64,000 nt of DNA from Trichostrongylus colubriformis (taxonomy: Eukaryota > Nematoda > Chromadorea > Rhabditida > Trichostrongylidae). Position 1 is the stretch's first letter. Each line of letters starts with the position of its first letter. The stretch is from assembly GCA_963978905.1 (NCBI GenBank), contig OZ022256.1:34001426-34065425 (forward strand), written 5' to 3'. The notes under the pieces are model-generated. The model searched no databases, had not been told where the DNA came from, and worked only from the letters and a program-made list of their open reading frames with translations. The position numbers and the translations under genes were made by a program. Shown one piece after another: positions 1 through 11,802 of the stretch.

Positions 1-2240
1 GTTTGCAAAAGATATTTGAGCCTTATAGGCAAGCTTTCGGCGCCTAGCGCCTTTATCAAGCCTGAAAATGTACAAATTAGATGTTATTTATAGACCCTGT
101 TCAAGAGTCTACAGGCGTATTTGTAATTTAACAACTTACTGCTGCTACAGGACCACTGTACTTAACAATGACAAATGACACAACTAATGCATATGTACAC
201 AACAATTAGTCTCATCATTCTGCAAATATTTGCAGCCTAAAGGTAATTCGAGATTCATCAAAGAAAGGCAGACCATTTCAATCATTAGCGAGCAAACAAT
301 ACCAGTAACAAAAATATGCTGTGAGCTAAAAAGATCACTGCGCTACTCTGAGCAGTTTCAAAATGTACGCCAAGATCCTCTTCCAAAGAGCGAGAAAGAA
401 AGTGCAACCAAAAGGGAGGTGATATTCTGCCCAAGAACGAAATTTACGGGATATGAAATAAAGTTTTCCAAACAATAACTATAAAGTGCCAATAAATGGA
501 CTGTTCCATATGGTCTGGGTACTGTGACTGGAGCAAAAAGAAGGCAGCCGCAATCCCGAGCTTACAGATTAATCTTCTTAGGATTGAACTACCTTCTATA
601 ACACTGCACAAGGCTTCTATAAGACGTCGAAGAACAACAAAAATTGGGAGGTTTATGCTAAGCAAATTCATTACGTCACAATATGACACGAAACAAGCTT
701 TTATCAATGAGCTAGAAAGCACTGGGTTAAAAGATTTTCTTATGATCGTACTCATCATCTGACAGCTCAGTGATTTCATATTGCGCTTGAGGAGGCAAAG
801 AAGATGGTCTGACCCTAATGCAGGTGTCAGCAGGACGTTTCTGAGCTCGTCTCAATAACTTGAGTTGGAATTACAGTGAGATGAAGACGCCGATGAATCA
901 CCCGTTGTGGCGTTATCTTGATCACTCATCACAAACGGAACACTTTCTTGAAATCTGGACAGGCAAGATTTTATGCCTGTGTGTGCCTCGAAAATCGTGA
1001 AATATGATTTTTAAAACTCAAATGTACGTCATAAGCATCCTTGAATGATTGCCTTTGCAACCAAAGCAACGTAGCCAAAATACTCACATTAATGCCACTA
1101 GCAGCTGGACCGAACGGATGTCGAAACAAGTGGAAAATACAGCTCTACGGATGATTTCGAATCTTTCAACTTCAAGTTTACATGATTACAATCCACCAGA
1201 ATCAAGGTACAATAAAATCATAATCAAGATCATTCTTTGATGAATGCATCCCAAAAAACAATGCAAATATTCAATAAATTACATCTCCGTGAAATTAATT
1301 AACTTTCGAAATGCAGCTGTTCACCGTACTTATTCACATCCTCACTGAAAATACTTGACCATGAGCATTAAATAACCCTCTCGGAAATGACGGTGCATAT
1401 ATCAGATGAATGCAGTGGTAGGGGCAAGTAATCTGTATTATTCACTCCATCTTTAACCGGTGGACGCTTTCACCACGAAAGCCTTTCATCTGAAAGCAAA
1501 CCTTAGTAAATTTTGCAATTTAGAGTCTGAAGAAGTCAAAGTAATATGATGGAAATGAAGTCAACCGCGAGCAGTAGCCGCTTTTTGGAGAAGCGGAACG
1601 TAATAGGAATGGTACTAATCCGATTCTCAGATATCCCATTGCAGGTGGGTGCAGAAAGCAAAACCATTATTGCCGTCGCAAGGATTGCGCAAACAAGGTA
1701 CTTTTTAGAGGGGTTCCTTTGCTACGTGTTTGAATTCGCGAACGGTGAGAGGGCGAGTCCACCTATCGGTGTTGAAGATGTAAGATGAGAGGAAGAACTA
1801 CCAAATTCAGGTAAGAAAAGACTCCTAACCCTTGCTACATGTATCCACATTTAATACTTCAGGTGGTGAACGGAAATCAGTTTGTTAGAGATCCCGTCGT
1901 CATCCCACCCGCTTGTTTACCTATGAAGAACGCGCACGAAAAAGTGACGCATATGGTATACAAGGTAGTGCTTTTGCTTGGAGCTTATAGAAGCCTCCAC
2001 AAAATAGTCAAATTAAGACGTGCCAAGACATTCGTGAGGGTTCCATTGTGGGTGTAAAAAAACCGAGGCATTTGTGGCAAGAAACGGCTCAGTCAATAGA
2101 CAATAGTGCCGTACACGGTAAGCTCGGAAACTGTAAAGCTGTTAATCAGTAGCTAAGCCAGCACAATTCAGGTGAAGCTCTATGACACGACATGGCACAC
2201 TCTTTTTTATAGGAAAGGTTACAAGTCAAGAAAATCAGCA
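1..2240. other. No supported gene; possible upstream MULE remnant at the right edge
   Basis: I see no recognisable gene, RNA or repeat in the first 1.8 kb, only short open frames of the length expected by chance. From about 1864 an open frame follows a possible acceptor (cttcag) and reads to a stop at 2057. It lies just upstream of the decayed MULE transposase and on the same strand, so it could be part of that element's N-terminal region. I cannot match it to a domain, and this link is inference. Confidence 0.3.
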
Positions 2241-2248
2241 ATTAAGAA

Positions 2249-3480
2249 GTGAGAACTGATTCTAGATTACTTAAACTGTCTCGTCTTTTTGAGCCAGGTT
2301 TAAGAGCGGTAGCCGGACTGAGGGGGCACCGGGTCACCATGGAACATGTTCCACGAAAATTTGCCTTCCTCCCGGATAGAAGCCACTTTCTCCAGTATTC
2401 GAATTCCACCTTACACTTTACTTTTCCGAGCGGATGATTGGAGGTGATTAGAGTATCACTTCCACTACTTTTTGCTGTTACCTGACCGGTTTATTTTTTA
2501 CAGAAAGCGTGCCAAGTGGGCCTGTCTGCGTTGGTGGCGGACGGAGCGCACGATCTGCAGCCGCAGCCTCAAACAAGCTCGGTCAGTTGCATAACATCCA
2601 CGGAGTGATGGCAAACTCCGTGGATGTTCCTTTGCCTTTTGCCATCACTATGAGGTGAGACGCGTTCTGATATAATTCCTAACACTAGTTTCCACAGATT
2701 AACGTACCAGGCTGAGTATGAAACCGTCTTTGGGGCGCTAAAGAGTACGGTAGTGGCATGCATGTGCTGGGCCTGAATGCCTGCGTATTGTGCTGGATTG
2801 CGAGAAAGCCGCTGTGAAAGCCTATGAAGAAGATCTTCCCGAGTGCGTCAGTAGAAGGAAGCGCCTTCTACCTGATGCAGGCATGGAACAGGAAGAGAAA
2901 CGCACTCGGGCTACGCCAGTATATACGCGGGGCTCGAAGGTGCAAGCAACTCGAGCAGTGGTGAAGTACCATCAAGGGACTAGTGTTCCTCCCGTCACAC
3001 TTACACTGGAGGGTCTCGGCATTGCAGCGCCGCACGTTCCTAGGCAGCATAGCGCTTATGAACGGTGCTGCATATTCTTTGAATATGTGCGCAAGACGTG
3101 GTATGAAGATCCGTTCAAGGACATGTGGCACAAGTGGGATGTCCCAGAACTGCGTACCACGAAGGTGGCAGAGTCTTTCCACGGGTGGGTTATTTCATTT
3201 CACAGTGAAAGTTATGATTTTGATTATTTATCTTATGCTGTTTTCCATTCAGGCTCCTGGCATTCTGCTTGAGGTGAAATACCCTCGTATGAGTGACTCA
3301 TCCTCACTCTACAGGGCTGTGTCACTACCGCAAGAATTGCGCTGCTCAGCGTAGAGAGGGTTCGTTTCTCCTGAAGTAATTGCACAAGCCGTGACTCGAT
3401 TACTCACCTCATTTATTCAGAGGAGGACGCACACGATGCACCTCAACATCGTAATCGGGCATTTCTCCGTACTGTGACTA
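2249..3480 (+). pseudogene. Decayed MULE (Mutator-like) transposase with nematode introns
   Basis: This is the remnant of a MULE-type DDE transposase, which would cut and paste its own DNA element. Pieces in order: a block around VADGAHDLQP (2504-2575); then, one frame away, an IHGVMANSVDVPLPFAITMR block; a 43-bp intron (2655-2697, GTGAGA to tttccacag) that joins in frame to LTYQAEYETVFGALKS; then YLMQAWNRKRNALGLRQYIR; then QHSAYERCCIFFEYVRKTWY and LRTTKVAESFH near 3180. A second likely intron (3185-3252, GTGGGT to ccattcag) leads to LEVKYPRMSD and LQGCVTTARIALLSVERV. The pattern of a W-x-K-W segment, then an LRTT-x-AE motif, then an LQGC segment is what nematode MULE proteins show. Frameshifts near 2575, 3010 and 3295 and a stop after LEQW prove it is dead. 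Terminal inverted repeats were not found. A weak open block at 2249-2437 may be the upstream part. Confidence 0.7.
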
Positions 3481-4155
3481 TCACGACGTACTGCCGGAAG
3501 ATGTCTCTTTCCTGACAGAGAAGGTGGTCCAGGGTCAAAAGACTGGTTTTTCAGCATCATCGTCGCCGGAATACCGATCCTTCGGGGTCACCATCGACCG
3601 AAATGAATAATACCTATTTTGAAAATGGGTGAAACATTAGATGGAGGAAAGCCAAGTCTTTGATCGGCTTTTTCTTTCTGTAAATCTCTTGGGCTATCAA
3701 CCGTTAAACACGACTCAAACGATCGTGAACGCTTCCCATAATCTGAGAAAACATCGATTATTCAAAATGAAGGATGGTGGTATATGCATCGATGGGAAGA
3801 CACTCGCTCGATGGCGTGGATTTTAGTGTAGACCTCAGGAAAGGATATAAGAGTTGGGCGAAATACTTGTTACGTGATACAATACCCTTTGCTTCATTTG
3901 CAGGCCACACTACTCTCTTGCCTATCGCCCAAGTACTTCATGCTAGTTTACTTTGATACAGCAAAATGCCTCAGCAAAATAAACACAAATACTTCGACAT
4001 ACAATGGAAATGGTGCATCGAATGATGAAAGCAATTCTAGAGAAAGCTTATTATACTGAAAAGGGCCTTATTCGAAGATAATGAGATCATCACCACTGGG
4101 TAAAGCGAAAGCCACGTAGTCAAAAATAACTTCGCATGTTCACTACGCACAGAAG
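3481..4155. other. No supported feature
   Basis: Only chance-length open frames are visible between the MULE remnant and the TTTA microsatellite. Possible further decayed MULE C-terminal sequence follows an acceptor-like site (atttattcag, ending about 3420) but cannot be read as protein. Confidence 0.3.
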
Positions 4156-4156
4156 T

Positions 4157-4231
<75 letters not shown>

Positions 4232-4239
4232 CTTATTTA
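4156..4239. repeat. (TTTA)n microsatellite
   Basis: About 84 bases of almost uninterrupted TTTA units, ending in a slightly degenerate unit. Simple sequence, expected to be length-polymorphic. Confidence 0.97.
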
Positions 4240-4758
4240 CGTACTCACTAGGAGTGCACCAATATTCTCGTGTTAACCAAACAAATAGAACAAAACTCTG
4301 GTGAACAGAAGAGTTGATGGCAAGAGGCAAAGTTGGCAAGAAAATTCGTCCACACTTGGATATTATTGAAAGTGAAAAAACATCCATTCATTCGCCATGC
4401 CAGCACATTGTGGCAGCAGAACAGCCATTGGTGAGATTTAAAGTAAGCAAGCAAGTACCCACACCAGTTGGCCATGGTGCCTTAACATATGCGATAATAT
4501 ATGGAGCAGGTCGGATCTTCGGCACACGGGTATGCCAACCTCCCACGTGGAACCGACCTGCTGGGTGCGAGCATAGTCGGAAGCAAAGCTTTCTTGGCAG
4601 CATACCGGCGGCACAAAGTTCACAAACTCTAAAAGTTAGAAACGAGGCTAAACATAACATATCTCTGGATATCATACGGTTCTTGATGTTCGTTCAATTC
4701 GTGTAAGAACTGAAAAAGTGCCGTACCGTTAAAACTATTAACAAACTCACTTGACTCT

Positions 4759-4794
4759 AAAGCATAAGAATAAAAGCAAATCAAAGCAAATAGC
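4759..4794 (+). repeat. Direct repeat, copy 1 (partner at 5378-5413)
   Basis: Begins aaagcataag and ends gcaaatcaaagcaaatagc. The partner differs mainly in a 7-base stretch in the middle. No coding meaning is seen. Confidence 0.6.
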
Positions 4795-5377
4795 ATGTAA
4801 AGTTACATGTAACACAATATACAAAGTCGCAGTCGTACTCGAAGATGGCGACAGAGCGGCTGAAGAACGCGCGCATGAAGCAAAACTCTACCATCAAAGT
4901 ACAATGAATTGACCGGTTTACAGTGCTGCTGGCTGAGGGCGCGCTTATACTAAAATGAGCACAGCATCGAATCCAAAAGCCTGAGCGTACGGATACATAG
5001 TGAAAGCCTCGTCACGCTTCACAGTAAAGCCATTTTCGGTGTAAGCCGCGTTAAACAGGTCCAGAAACTGCGCGTTGCATTTCCTTTGATTGGCTCAACA
5101 AATTATGAAGGGAACTAAGTGAGATAACAGTAATTTGAATACGCCATAAAACCTCAAGAGCGCCAAAATCGTCGCATATACACCGACAAGTCCTCTGATA
5201 AGCCACCACTCCATGAAATATGTAAAGATATATATGCAAGATATAGATATAATAAGAAACAAACTTGGCAAAATGTGGAATATCCAAGTAGGCTTGCAGT
5301 AAAGTGACAGTACAGAAAGACGAAATAAAACGACGAAAATCTGAGAAAATCAATGCGTTCGTTTGCCGGAGGCTCCC

Positions 5378-5413
5378 AAAGCATAAGCACAAGTGCAAAT
5401 CAAAGCAAATAGC
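5378..5413 (+). repeat. Direct repeat, copy 2 (partner at 4759-4794)
   Basis: Same begin and end as copy 1, in the same orientation, 619 bp downstream. Confidence 0.6.
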
Positions 5414-5689
5414 CGCCCACGCTGAAAGTTAGTGCAATCTTCAAAGGTACCTTGTACCAGCCCATTGCGTCTTGAGCTGAATTGCAAACTACTCGCACTC
5501 GCCGCACCACTGGCCGCGGGCGGTCGCGCGGGAATTCGACCTATCGACGCCCACCCGAGATCCACTATCTCCTTAGTAGATGTTTTGCTGATTGCACCTT
5601 ATTCACTTCTTACCACTCGATCGCTAGAGGTATGGTTTTCGCAACATACTCTTTCCCTACCGCTCCATCGTTGCTTGTAATGAGTTAAG

Positions 5690-6110
5690 TGATTCTTGCC
5701 ATCTTTCATGGGCTCGTTTTCTGGCAAGGCTTGCACAAAAGCACCATTTTGCGTTGCGAAGTGAACGTTTGTAGGTGTCGAAGGTGCTCTCGGCTCTTCG
5801 TTTTCATCCAGCGCTTGTATACTTCTGCTTCCTTCTTCTGTTGCACTACCCTCTGAACCTCCTCATTCCAGAACGACGATTGTCATCCAAAGGCGTCAGC
5901 GCCCGAAGCGATTCGCTATGCCGTCCCCGTAGCTCGACGACGCGCTTTTCGAGAGGGATCTCCACAAACCGGTTTCTTAGACCCACACTTTCCAAGTGAA
6001 TGACTTCTTTTAGGGCTTTCATGATAACCACTTCGCCTCTCAATGTCTTTGAGAATGGGCGTCCTCTTTGGTGGCCAAGTAAAATAAGGCTATTCTGGTT
6101 GGAGTCCAAT
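5690..6110 (-). pseudogene. RTE-type LINE fragment, endonuclease-RT linker region
   Basis: Minus-strand remnant of a non-LTR retrotransposon polyprotein. The frame 6109-5846 carries LKEVIHLESVGLRNRFVEIP and a charged stretch. After a frameshift near 5870 it continues as WNEEVQRVVQQKKEAEVYKR and WMKTKSREHLRHLQ, running to about 5700. The WNEEV-(x)n-KKEA-YKRW-KTK pattern is typical of the linker between the APE-type endonuclease and reverse transcriptase of RTE elements. Neither catalytic domain is present here. A diverged copy of the same linker is at 18541-18740 on the + strand. The element is truncated at both ends and dead. Confidence 0.6.
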
Positions 6111-7170
6111 TGTTTTCTGCAATTTCTACAAGGTGGTAATATTCCTTCGGCTTTTCTCTATTTGAGTTTCTTCTCATCATATTCAGTTAGACCAATCCTT
6201 TCGATGTTTATGAAAGGTGAATATGATTTCGATTCTGTGCTTACTTAACGGACAATGTAGGGTCACTGTTTTCGCGGTTTCCTATTTTGCATTACTAAAC
6301 TATAACGTTATGTGATGCTGTACGTACGCGTGAGCAGTATCGTACGCCAGCGAAGCTGGTGGACCAATGAGGGGGAATGACAAGTTCGGATATCCAAATA
6401 TTTATTGTATAGACCATAGATAGTTGTTTCGTGGTTTCAGCTCTCTGTCGGTATTCTCTTTGTCCATTATTATGGCTGTTTTTTGTCCTGAAACTAGCTA
6501 CTAGAATGATCAATCACTTGAGGAGAATCTTGGAAACGAAGTGTTCCTGACTCTTCGCTTCGATGAGTTTGTAGCTCAAAGGCAGCGATAAGGGTAACCG
6601 GCCGAATATGGAAGGATCATTAAATATGAAAGTCGATGCTCAATAGTGCAGAAGAGGAGAAATAAGCGGATGAAACGGTCAAGAGCCCGAGAAATGATAA
6701 CCTCTTCCCGCCGTCCATTTCAAAAGGGGCGGGCTGCCATGAAACTAGTGGTAGCTGTTAACGAAAACGGCTCTTATAAAGCCCGGACGCACTCTTTCTC
6801 ATCGGAAAATCGATCACATATAGTCTTTTTAAAAGCCTAGCTTTCACTTGCGCGTCACGTTACTCTTATCACAGTTTTTGAAAGCAAGTATTGGAACAAG
6901 TTCCAAACGTGATAATATCATACGGTAAGTTTGCTTTTACAGTGGGAGTTTCTCCCATCATTTCTTATCGCAGTCGATATCATGCCTCCCATACGCCTCA
7001 AAGCCACTGCCTACCCGCTGCTTGAATAAAAGATGAGTGTGTGCTATCTTTGGACGGTGGTCGCCGTCTTATTCACATGTTCTTTCCTTTTTTAATGTTG
7101 GTTGCATAAAAATTCATGGGTGGAAGTATTCAGCTTCGAATGAAGAGATGCATACAGTAACGCCAAACCC
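6111..7170. other. No supported feature
   Basis: Short open frames only. I see no repeat copies, domains or RNA genes. Confidence 0.3.
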
Positions 7171-7179
7171 TACTACAAG

Positions 7180-7650
7180 CTGATAAGGGCTGATATGGAG
7201 CCTCGAAAGGCTGATGTCCCGTTCCGCCTTTCTCGTCCACCATGTAGAGGGTTGACACTCACAGATGTTTTGCGAGTAGAGTGGGGACACTATTGATGTA
7301 TTTTACAAGTTGTCAACGGTCGACAAGATTTGATAAGATGTGTAAGAAGGCAAATATCGCCAAATCCCTTTCGTTTTAGCCTTGACCCTAGTGCTTTTAC
7401 ACTTGAAGGTGTTTTACGAGATGGAATGGGTCATTGGTGGTCAGTGATCCAAATTGATAACGGTTGATAAACGGTTGACTGATATGGTGCGTCAGTAACC
7501 AAAAGTCGCCGGACCTTTTTCGCTGTTTCGGCTGACGGTGCTCACAGGTAGCGGTGGTACAAATGCTTCAATGGTGACTATTCGAAGTTGATAACAACTG
7601 GTGAAGGTTGATAAAAATCATTATCAGTGCGTTGGGATAAATTCTGGTAC
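7180..7650. repeat. Degenerate repeat related to the 145-bp tandem array at 17.1-17.6 kb (inverted)
   Basis: Contains recurring blocks such as gatccaaattgataacggtt and ttgataacaactggtgaagg, with a GTTGATAA core spaced by roughly 100-150 bp. The block at 7447-7470 is the reverse complement of the accgttatcaatttggatca core of the 17.1-17.6 kb array. The copies are strongly diverged and no unit boundary is sharp. Confidence 0.5.
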
Positions 7651-7962
7651 GCTGCTGATCAGTACTACGATACGACCGTTGTAGTTGAAATGTCTGATGT
7701 GCAGTGGCACTAGGTGAGATGCTGTATATGTTCTGATGTCAGTTGCATTGATGTATCGACCACTAAACTGTCTAGCCTTTCAAGTAATGGCGTCTTTATT
7801 TCATATGACAGGAGTAGTCAAGTTATGATCCAGATACCTATAATGTGGAGCGAGTGAATCACTTTCTAATGAGGTACAAGCCCCAACAAAGCTTATCGAC
7901 TGCCAGACTGCTTGAAATTCCAAATAATGGTGCAGCTCCAGGAAAATGATAAGGGTGCTACC

Positions 7963-8147
7963 GCAATGAGGGGGGGGGCATCTTATAAAAAGTTGCTGAT
8001 CTAAGCATCCTGAGTGGTCCTTGGAGGGTCAATCTGCAGATTCAGGGGTATATTTTTGCCTAAGCCTTAATGGTGGAAAAAAGGGGTTTCTTTCTCCCTT
8101 TAAGCTTAGGTAAAAATAATGTCCATAGTGGGATGCCCCCTCATTTC
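7963..8147. repeat. Small G/C-run-ended repeat (copy 1)
   Basis: A 185-bp element that starts aatgagggggggggcatc and ends in the inverse, gatgccccctcatt. The internal block gcctaagccttaatgg recurs at 47055-47235, as does ctccctttaa/gg. The G and C runs form the terminal inverted repeats. No coding capacity. Looks like a very short MITE whose homopolymer tips vary in length. Confidence 0.75.
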
Positions 8148-8900
8148 GATAGCGCCATGATAAGTACCCATGAATAGTGGTCACTGGCGAATGAATCTAC
8201 TACCAACAATTTTTTTCGAACATTTGCCCATTACATAATTCAATTCGTGAGTGCTGTGCGATATCCCAACTGGTCCATACGTAAGTTCTTTTCAATACAA
8301 GATAACTTGCGCTTGGGCCTGCGCTTCCTCTCTCTGTTATATATCAGCTGCTCGTTTCCTAACGGTGATTAGGCAAAAGCTTGCTTCACCATGAACCTGC
8401 AGCGAGTGCTACACTATTTCCAAGTGGCAGTCATTATTGGCTACACTCAGATGATTATATCACTACAAATGCCAAAAAAGGTTGTGCCTTAACAAAACTA
8501 GAAAACCACCACTTTAGCTATTTTCTTTTCGTTAGATTGATGTTATTCGTAGAGAAGAGGGGAAACTGACCGTCGGCTTTGCATACTTGACTGCAGACGC
8601 GTCTGGCTGGCCAAATAGCCGAATAATCTCAAATATGAGAGCGCCTGCAATGATATACTGCAACATTGGTCGCAGACTCGATGAAAATGAACATAACTGA
8701 ATCACTGCTTTCATTTCGCTGTGCTCAGTGATCGATAGTGCCAGATACTGTATCCACCTATTATGCAGAGCAGTAACTTTATGTGCCGGTCTGTGTATTG
8801 GCTTGTATGCCGGCCTGTATGTCCGCCCCTCCGCAAGTGCGTGGTTGTCTTAGCAGATAACAGGAAATGTTCGATATATGTCGATACCTATTGGTGCTGG
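8148..8900. other. No supported feature
   Basis: No recognised protein, RNA or repeat. Confidence 0.3.
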
Positions 8901-8914
8901 ACATTCGATTAAAG

Positions 8915-8992
8915 GCCACATTGTCGTTGTGAGAGCACTTCCTACTTATATCAACACCTATCACGTACATCCAAGGCCATTCTGATATGTGC
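8915..8992 (+). repeat. Dispersed repeat, copy 1 of 3
   Basis: Centred on acttcctacttatatcaaca followed by cctatcacgtacatcca. The same block lies at 9210-9290 in this orientation and at about 35480-35590 inverted. Unit limits are unclear because the flanks are diverged. Confidence 0.6.
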
Positions 8993-9209
8993 TGAAGTCG
9001 CACTAGATATCAGCACACTGGGAGCCTGTAGGTTCGTGAGGATGTCGAAGGAGTAGTGTCGATTGGACTAGAGCAATCACAGAGCTAGTAATTGCGTGAA
9101 TGAAAACGATTGCAACCTTTTCACGAAGTCTTGGATGATTCAGTAGGCTATCATAACGCCGACAGAGGGTCGATAACGAAAGTGGACTTTACCATCAAAG
9201 GATTTCGCA

Positions 9210-9290
9210 GAACTCATCCTGCTTACGCTTCCTACTTATATCAACACCTATCACGTGCATCCAAAGCCATTCTAATATGGTGTTCTGCGG
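9210..9290 (+). repeat. Dispersed repeat, copy 2 of 3
   Basis: Shares about 50 bp with copy 1 at over 85 percent by eye (cttcctacttatatcaacac core). Surrounding sequence, including a recurring ggtatcgaccgct block at 9580 and 9862, suggests a larger decayed element covering 8.9-9.9 kb. Confidence 0.6.
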
Positions 9291-9299
9291 GGGAAGTAG

Positions 9300-10250
9300 T
9301 GTGGAAAGTCAAATGTCGCGGAATCTGTCTTCTCTCTTATCAGATAGTAGAGTGTCCAAACTCGTAGTTGTTGTAGGAGGTGGTGCCTGGACCTTAATGG
9401 TGACGGATTGTATCTGACAACGACTGCTTAGCGCTGAGAAGACCTGTTAGGAAGTGTGTCGGGTTGAATCCAGTACACCACTGACTACTAATACACGACC
9501 GCTACAATAGAAGCGTATGATGAACAGGGCCATTGGGTGGAAATGCTTTCTTCCTCATGCGATACCAGCAACAATACCGGGTATCGACCGCTGAGCTATG
9601 TGAAATCCGAAATAGTGATGCATGTACATAAAAACGAAAAGCATCGATAGCTGACATAAGGTTCTGCCACCACATGCAAGGATTAGATGCTCACTGAGTG
9701 AAAAATTGACTCCCAGTTGAAGAAATCGACCACACAATCATGGATCTCTGAAATATCTGAAATCCCATTAGTGACTACTTCAACAAAGTTTCAAATGATT
9801 ATTGGATAAACACATTGCAATTAATCCATTTACATTGATAGTCAATATCATTACAACAAAGGTATCGACCGCTAAATCATTTGGAACTCCGAAAAGTGGC
9901 CCTCTCTGTAGAAGCGATACGCAGTGGTAGATGAGAAGACGCATCGCTGGGATTAGGAAACGCCGCAAATTTTTTACTGTTATCTTTCGAGCCAAGGACA
10001 AAAACGTCGGGCATATAACAAAGATTCCCAGAGAAGAGCAACATCCGAATGAGATGACGAACGCGGAGATCCAAATGCCATTGAGTCATTGAACGCGATC
10101 AGTGACATTCTCGGATTCATTTTATTGTGTCGGAGTTTTTGTTTCAAGGATCTTCTCATCATAAGCCCGGCTCTCACTCGCTCACGAAGCCTCACTCGAA
10201 GCCCGGCTATGAGGGATTCTCCTCAATCTCTACCTTCCATCTTGAGTTCA
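9300..10250. other. No supported gene; decayed repeat sequence
   Basis: Contains two copies of ggtatcgaccgct (about 9580 and 9862), which also link to the inverted copy near 35.6 kb. Otherwise unassigned. Confidence 0.35.
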
Positions 10251-10280
10251 CCAGCCGCTGATCAGTCTACTACTATCACT

Positions 10281-11170
10281 TGAACTCAGGTAAATCCCTC
10301 CATGAAGGGTGACTCTACAGCTCCTTCTATCTGCGGTGTCATCTACGGGCAGCTCGCACCCAAACCCATTAAATGCTTTACTGGATCTGATGACCAGGAT
10401 TTTGAAGCCTGGCTACGAAAATTCGAAGTTACTGTTCGCATGGTGAATCTTTCTTTACCAGACCAGCTGCGAATCAATACATAAGTAGGGGGTTTTTAAG
10501 GTTGGGCGCGCGATCTTATTGACGACCTATCATAAAAGGATGAAATCCCATATTCCTAGGTAATTGACCTCCTCCGCGCACATTTTGAATCGCAAGTTTG
10601 GCTAGACAACAGCTTTCAAGTTGCAAGCAAGGCCCAGTTGAAAGCGCGCGCGTATCCGTCGAAAGGATTGAGCACATTGTACACAAGGTGACGCGTGGCC
10701 GACCAAAGCACGCACAAAATGAGCCCCTTTCGGATGAATATTAAGACCGGTTAAAGACTGCATTGAGATTCTATGTAAAAGCAGCTAATCCAGTTTCTTG
10801 TGATGAGGCCGTGGCGAAGGTGACTACCCATGAATCTGTTCTCATTGACGTCGCTAGTGCCACAACTACTTATTCCAAGGTTCAACCAGCCATTCCTCCA
10901 CCGATACGCGTTGTGTCCACACGTAACACTTCAGCCCCGCCAAGATCGGATTCATACCAAAAGAGGTTTAATAGACAGCAGCGGAGAAAGCCACCCAGGT
11001 GCCCTCTAAAAATGATGGAGCTCGGCGACTCTGGAAAATGGCACCCAAATTGGACATTGTCTGCTACCGGTGAGGTCAAAAGGGTCATTTTCAAAGATAC
11101 TGCAACTTCACTCTACCGCCGGATAATGTACAACCCTCACAGCAACCAGCACCGCGTAATGTGAGACTTC
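10281..11170 (+). pseudogene. Decayed LTR-retrotransposon gag with zinc-knuckle remnant
   Basis: A gag-like frame opens near 10302. It carries a PIKCFTGSDDQDFEAWLRKF block, which is the pattern of gag proteins from nematode Gypsy-type retrotransposons, and continues in the same frame through several stops (10482-10560) with ARDLIDDLS and VIDLLRAHFES. Further down, at 11062-11103, a CCHC nucleic-acid-binding knuckle (C-x2-C-x4-H-x4-C spacing) is recognisable, but the codon for its second cysteine is TGA (11071-11073). Protein would have packaged element RNA. No protease, reverse transcriptase or integrase is recognised downstream, and no LTRs were seen. Attribution to Gypsy rather than BEL is uncertain. 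Confidence 0.6.
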
Positions 11171-11200
11171 AGAGAGAGCCTACCGCAGAATTCTAGTGAA

Positions 11201-11545
11201 TTGTATCGCAAATCTGGTGCCAGAACATCTAGAACGCCTCTGGTGCCCGAGACAAGTTTTACCGCGCGCAGCTCGGCCGAACCACCAATGGCAGAGGATT
11301 ATGGTTTCAATACCTCGACGGAAGATGGCAAGGACGCTCTATTAGTCTCGTTCATCGAACGAAATAATGCACTAGTCGACCTTATGTTCGCAACAAACAG
11401 ACAACCATTTCTGATGACCACAGCAATGGTTCAAGCAAAGGACGCTCATTGCCACTCCAGCAACTGCATGGGCACATACATGCACGACCATTTTAGCTTT
11501 GGCGTAGTGCACTCAAAATTATCCAGCTTACCTCTGCTCTAACAA
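11201..11545 (+). pseudogene. Open segment following the gag remnant, possibly the same retrotransposon
   Basis: A 113-codon open frame just downstream of the knuckle, on the same strand. It has a hydrophobic-then-basic composition and the block NRQPFLMTTAMVQAKD, which might correspond to sequence before a retroelement aspartic protease, but I see no D-T/S-G motif. Assignment rests mainly on position. Confidence 0.25.
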
Positions 11546-11802
11546 GTCTACCATGAGTTACCGGAAAATTCGTGACTAAATTTAATTTAATTAGTGATGT
11601 GTTGGAATCGCCGCGGGAGCGATTGAGTCGGGAGGCCTGCGAGTAATAAAAGGGAACGCTGATGCTAAGAGAACATCAGATCCTTTACTCAATGCACCGA
11701 GTGAGATACAGAGCAATTGACATGATCGCATGCGACTTTTAGTAAAAAGTAAAAGTTGATAGCACTGGATCACTTGAAGTTGACTCACCTAATATCTTGC
11801 TA

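Larger units (their letters stand above)
4240..5690. other. No supported gene; contains a short direct-repeat pair
   Basis: Nothing recognisable as protein or RNA. The only structure I see is a 36-bp imperfect direct repeat at 4759-4794 and 5378-5413, both with the core GCAAATCAAAGCAAATAG. The intervening 580 bp may be an insertion or the product of a duplication. The 5490-5550 stretch is GC-rich without a clear feature. Confidence 0.3.

Noticed and set aside
7180..9900. Repeated short blocks suggested a CRISPR-like array at first glance
   Set aside because: Spacing and repeats are irregular and diverged, and this is eukaryotic DNA. Ordinary decayed repeats explain it.
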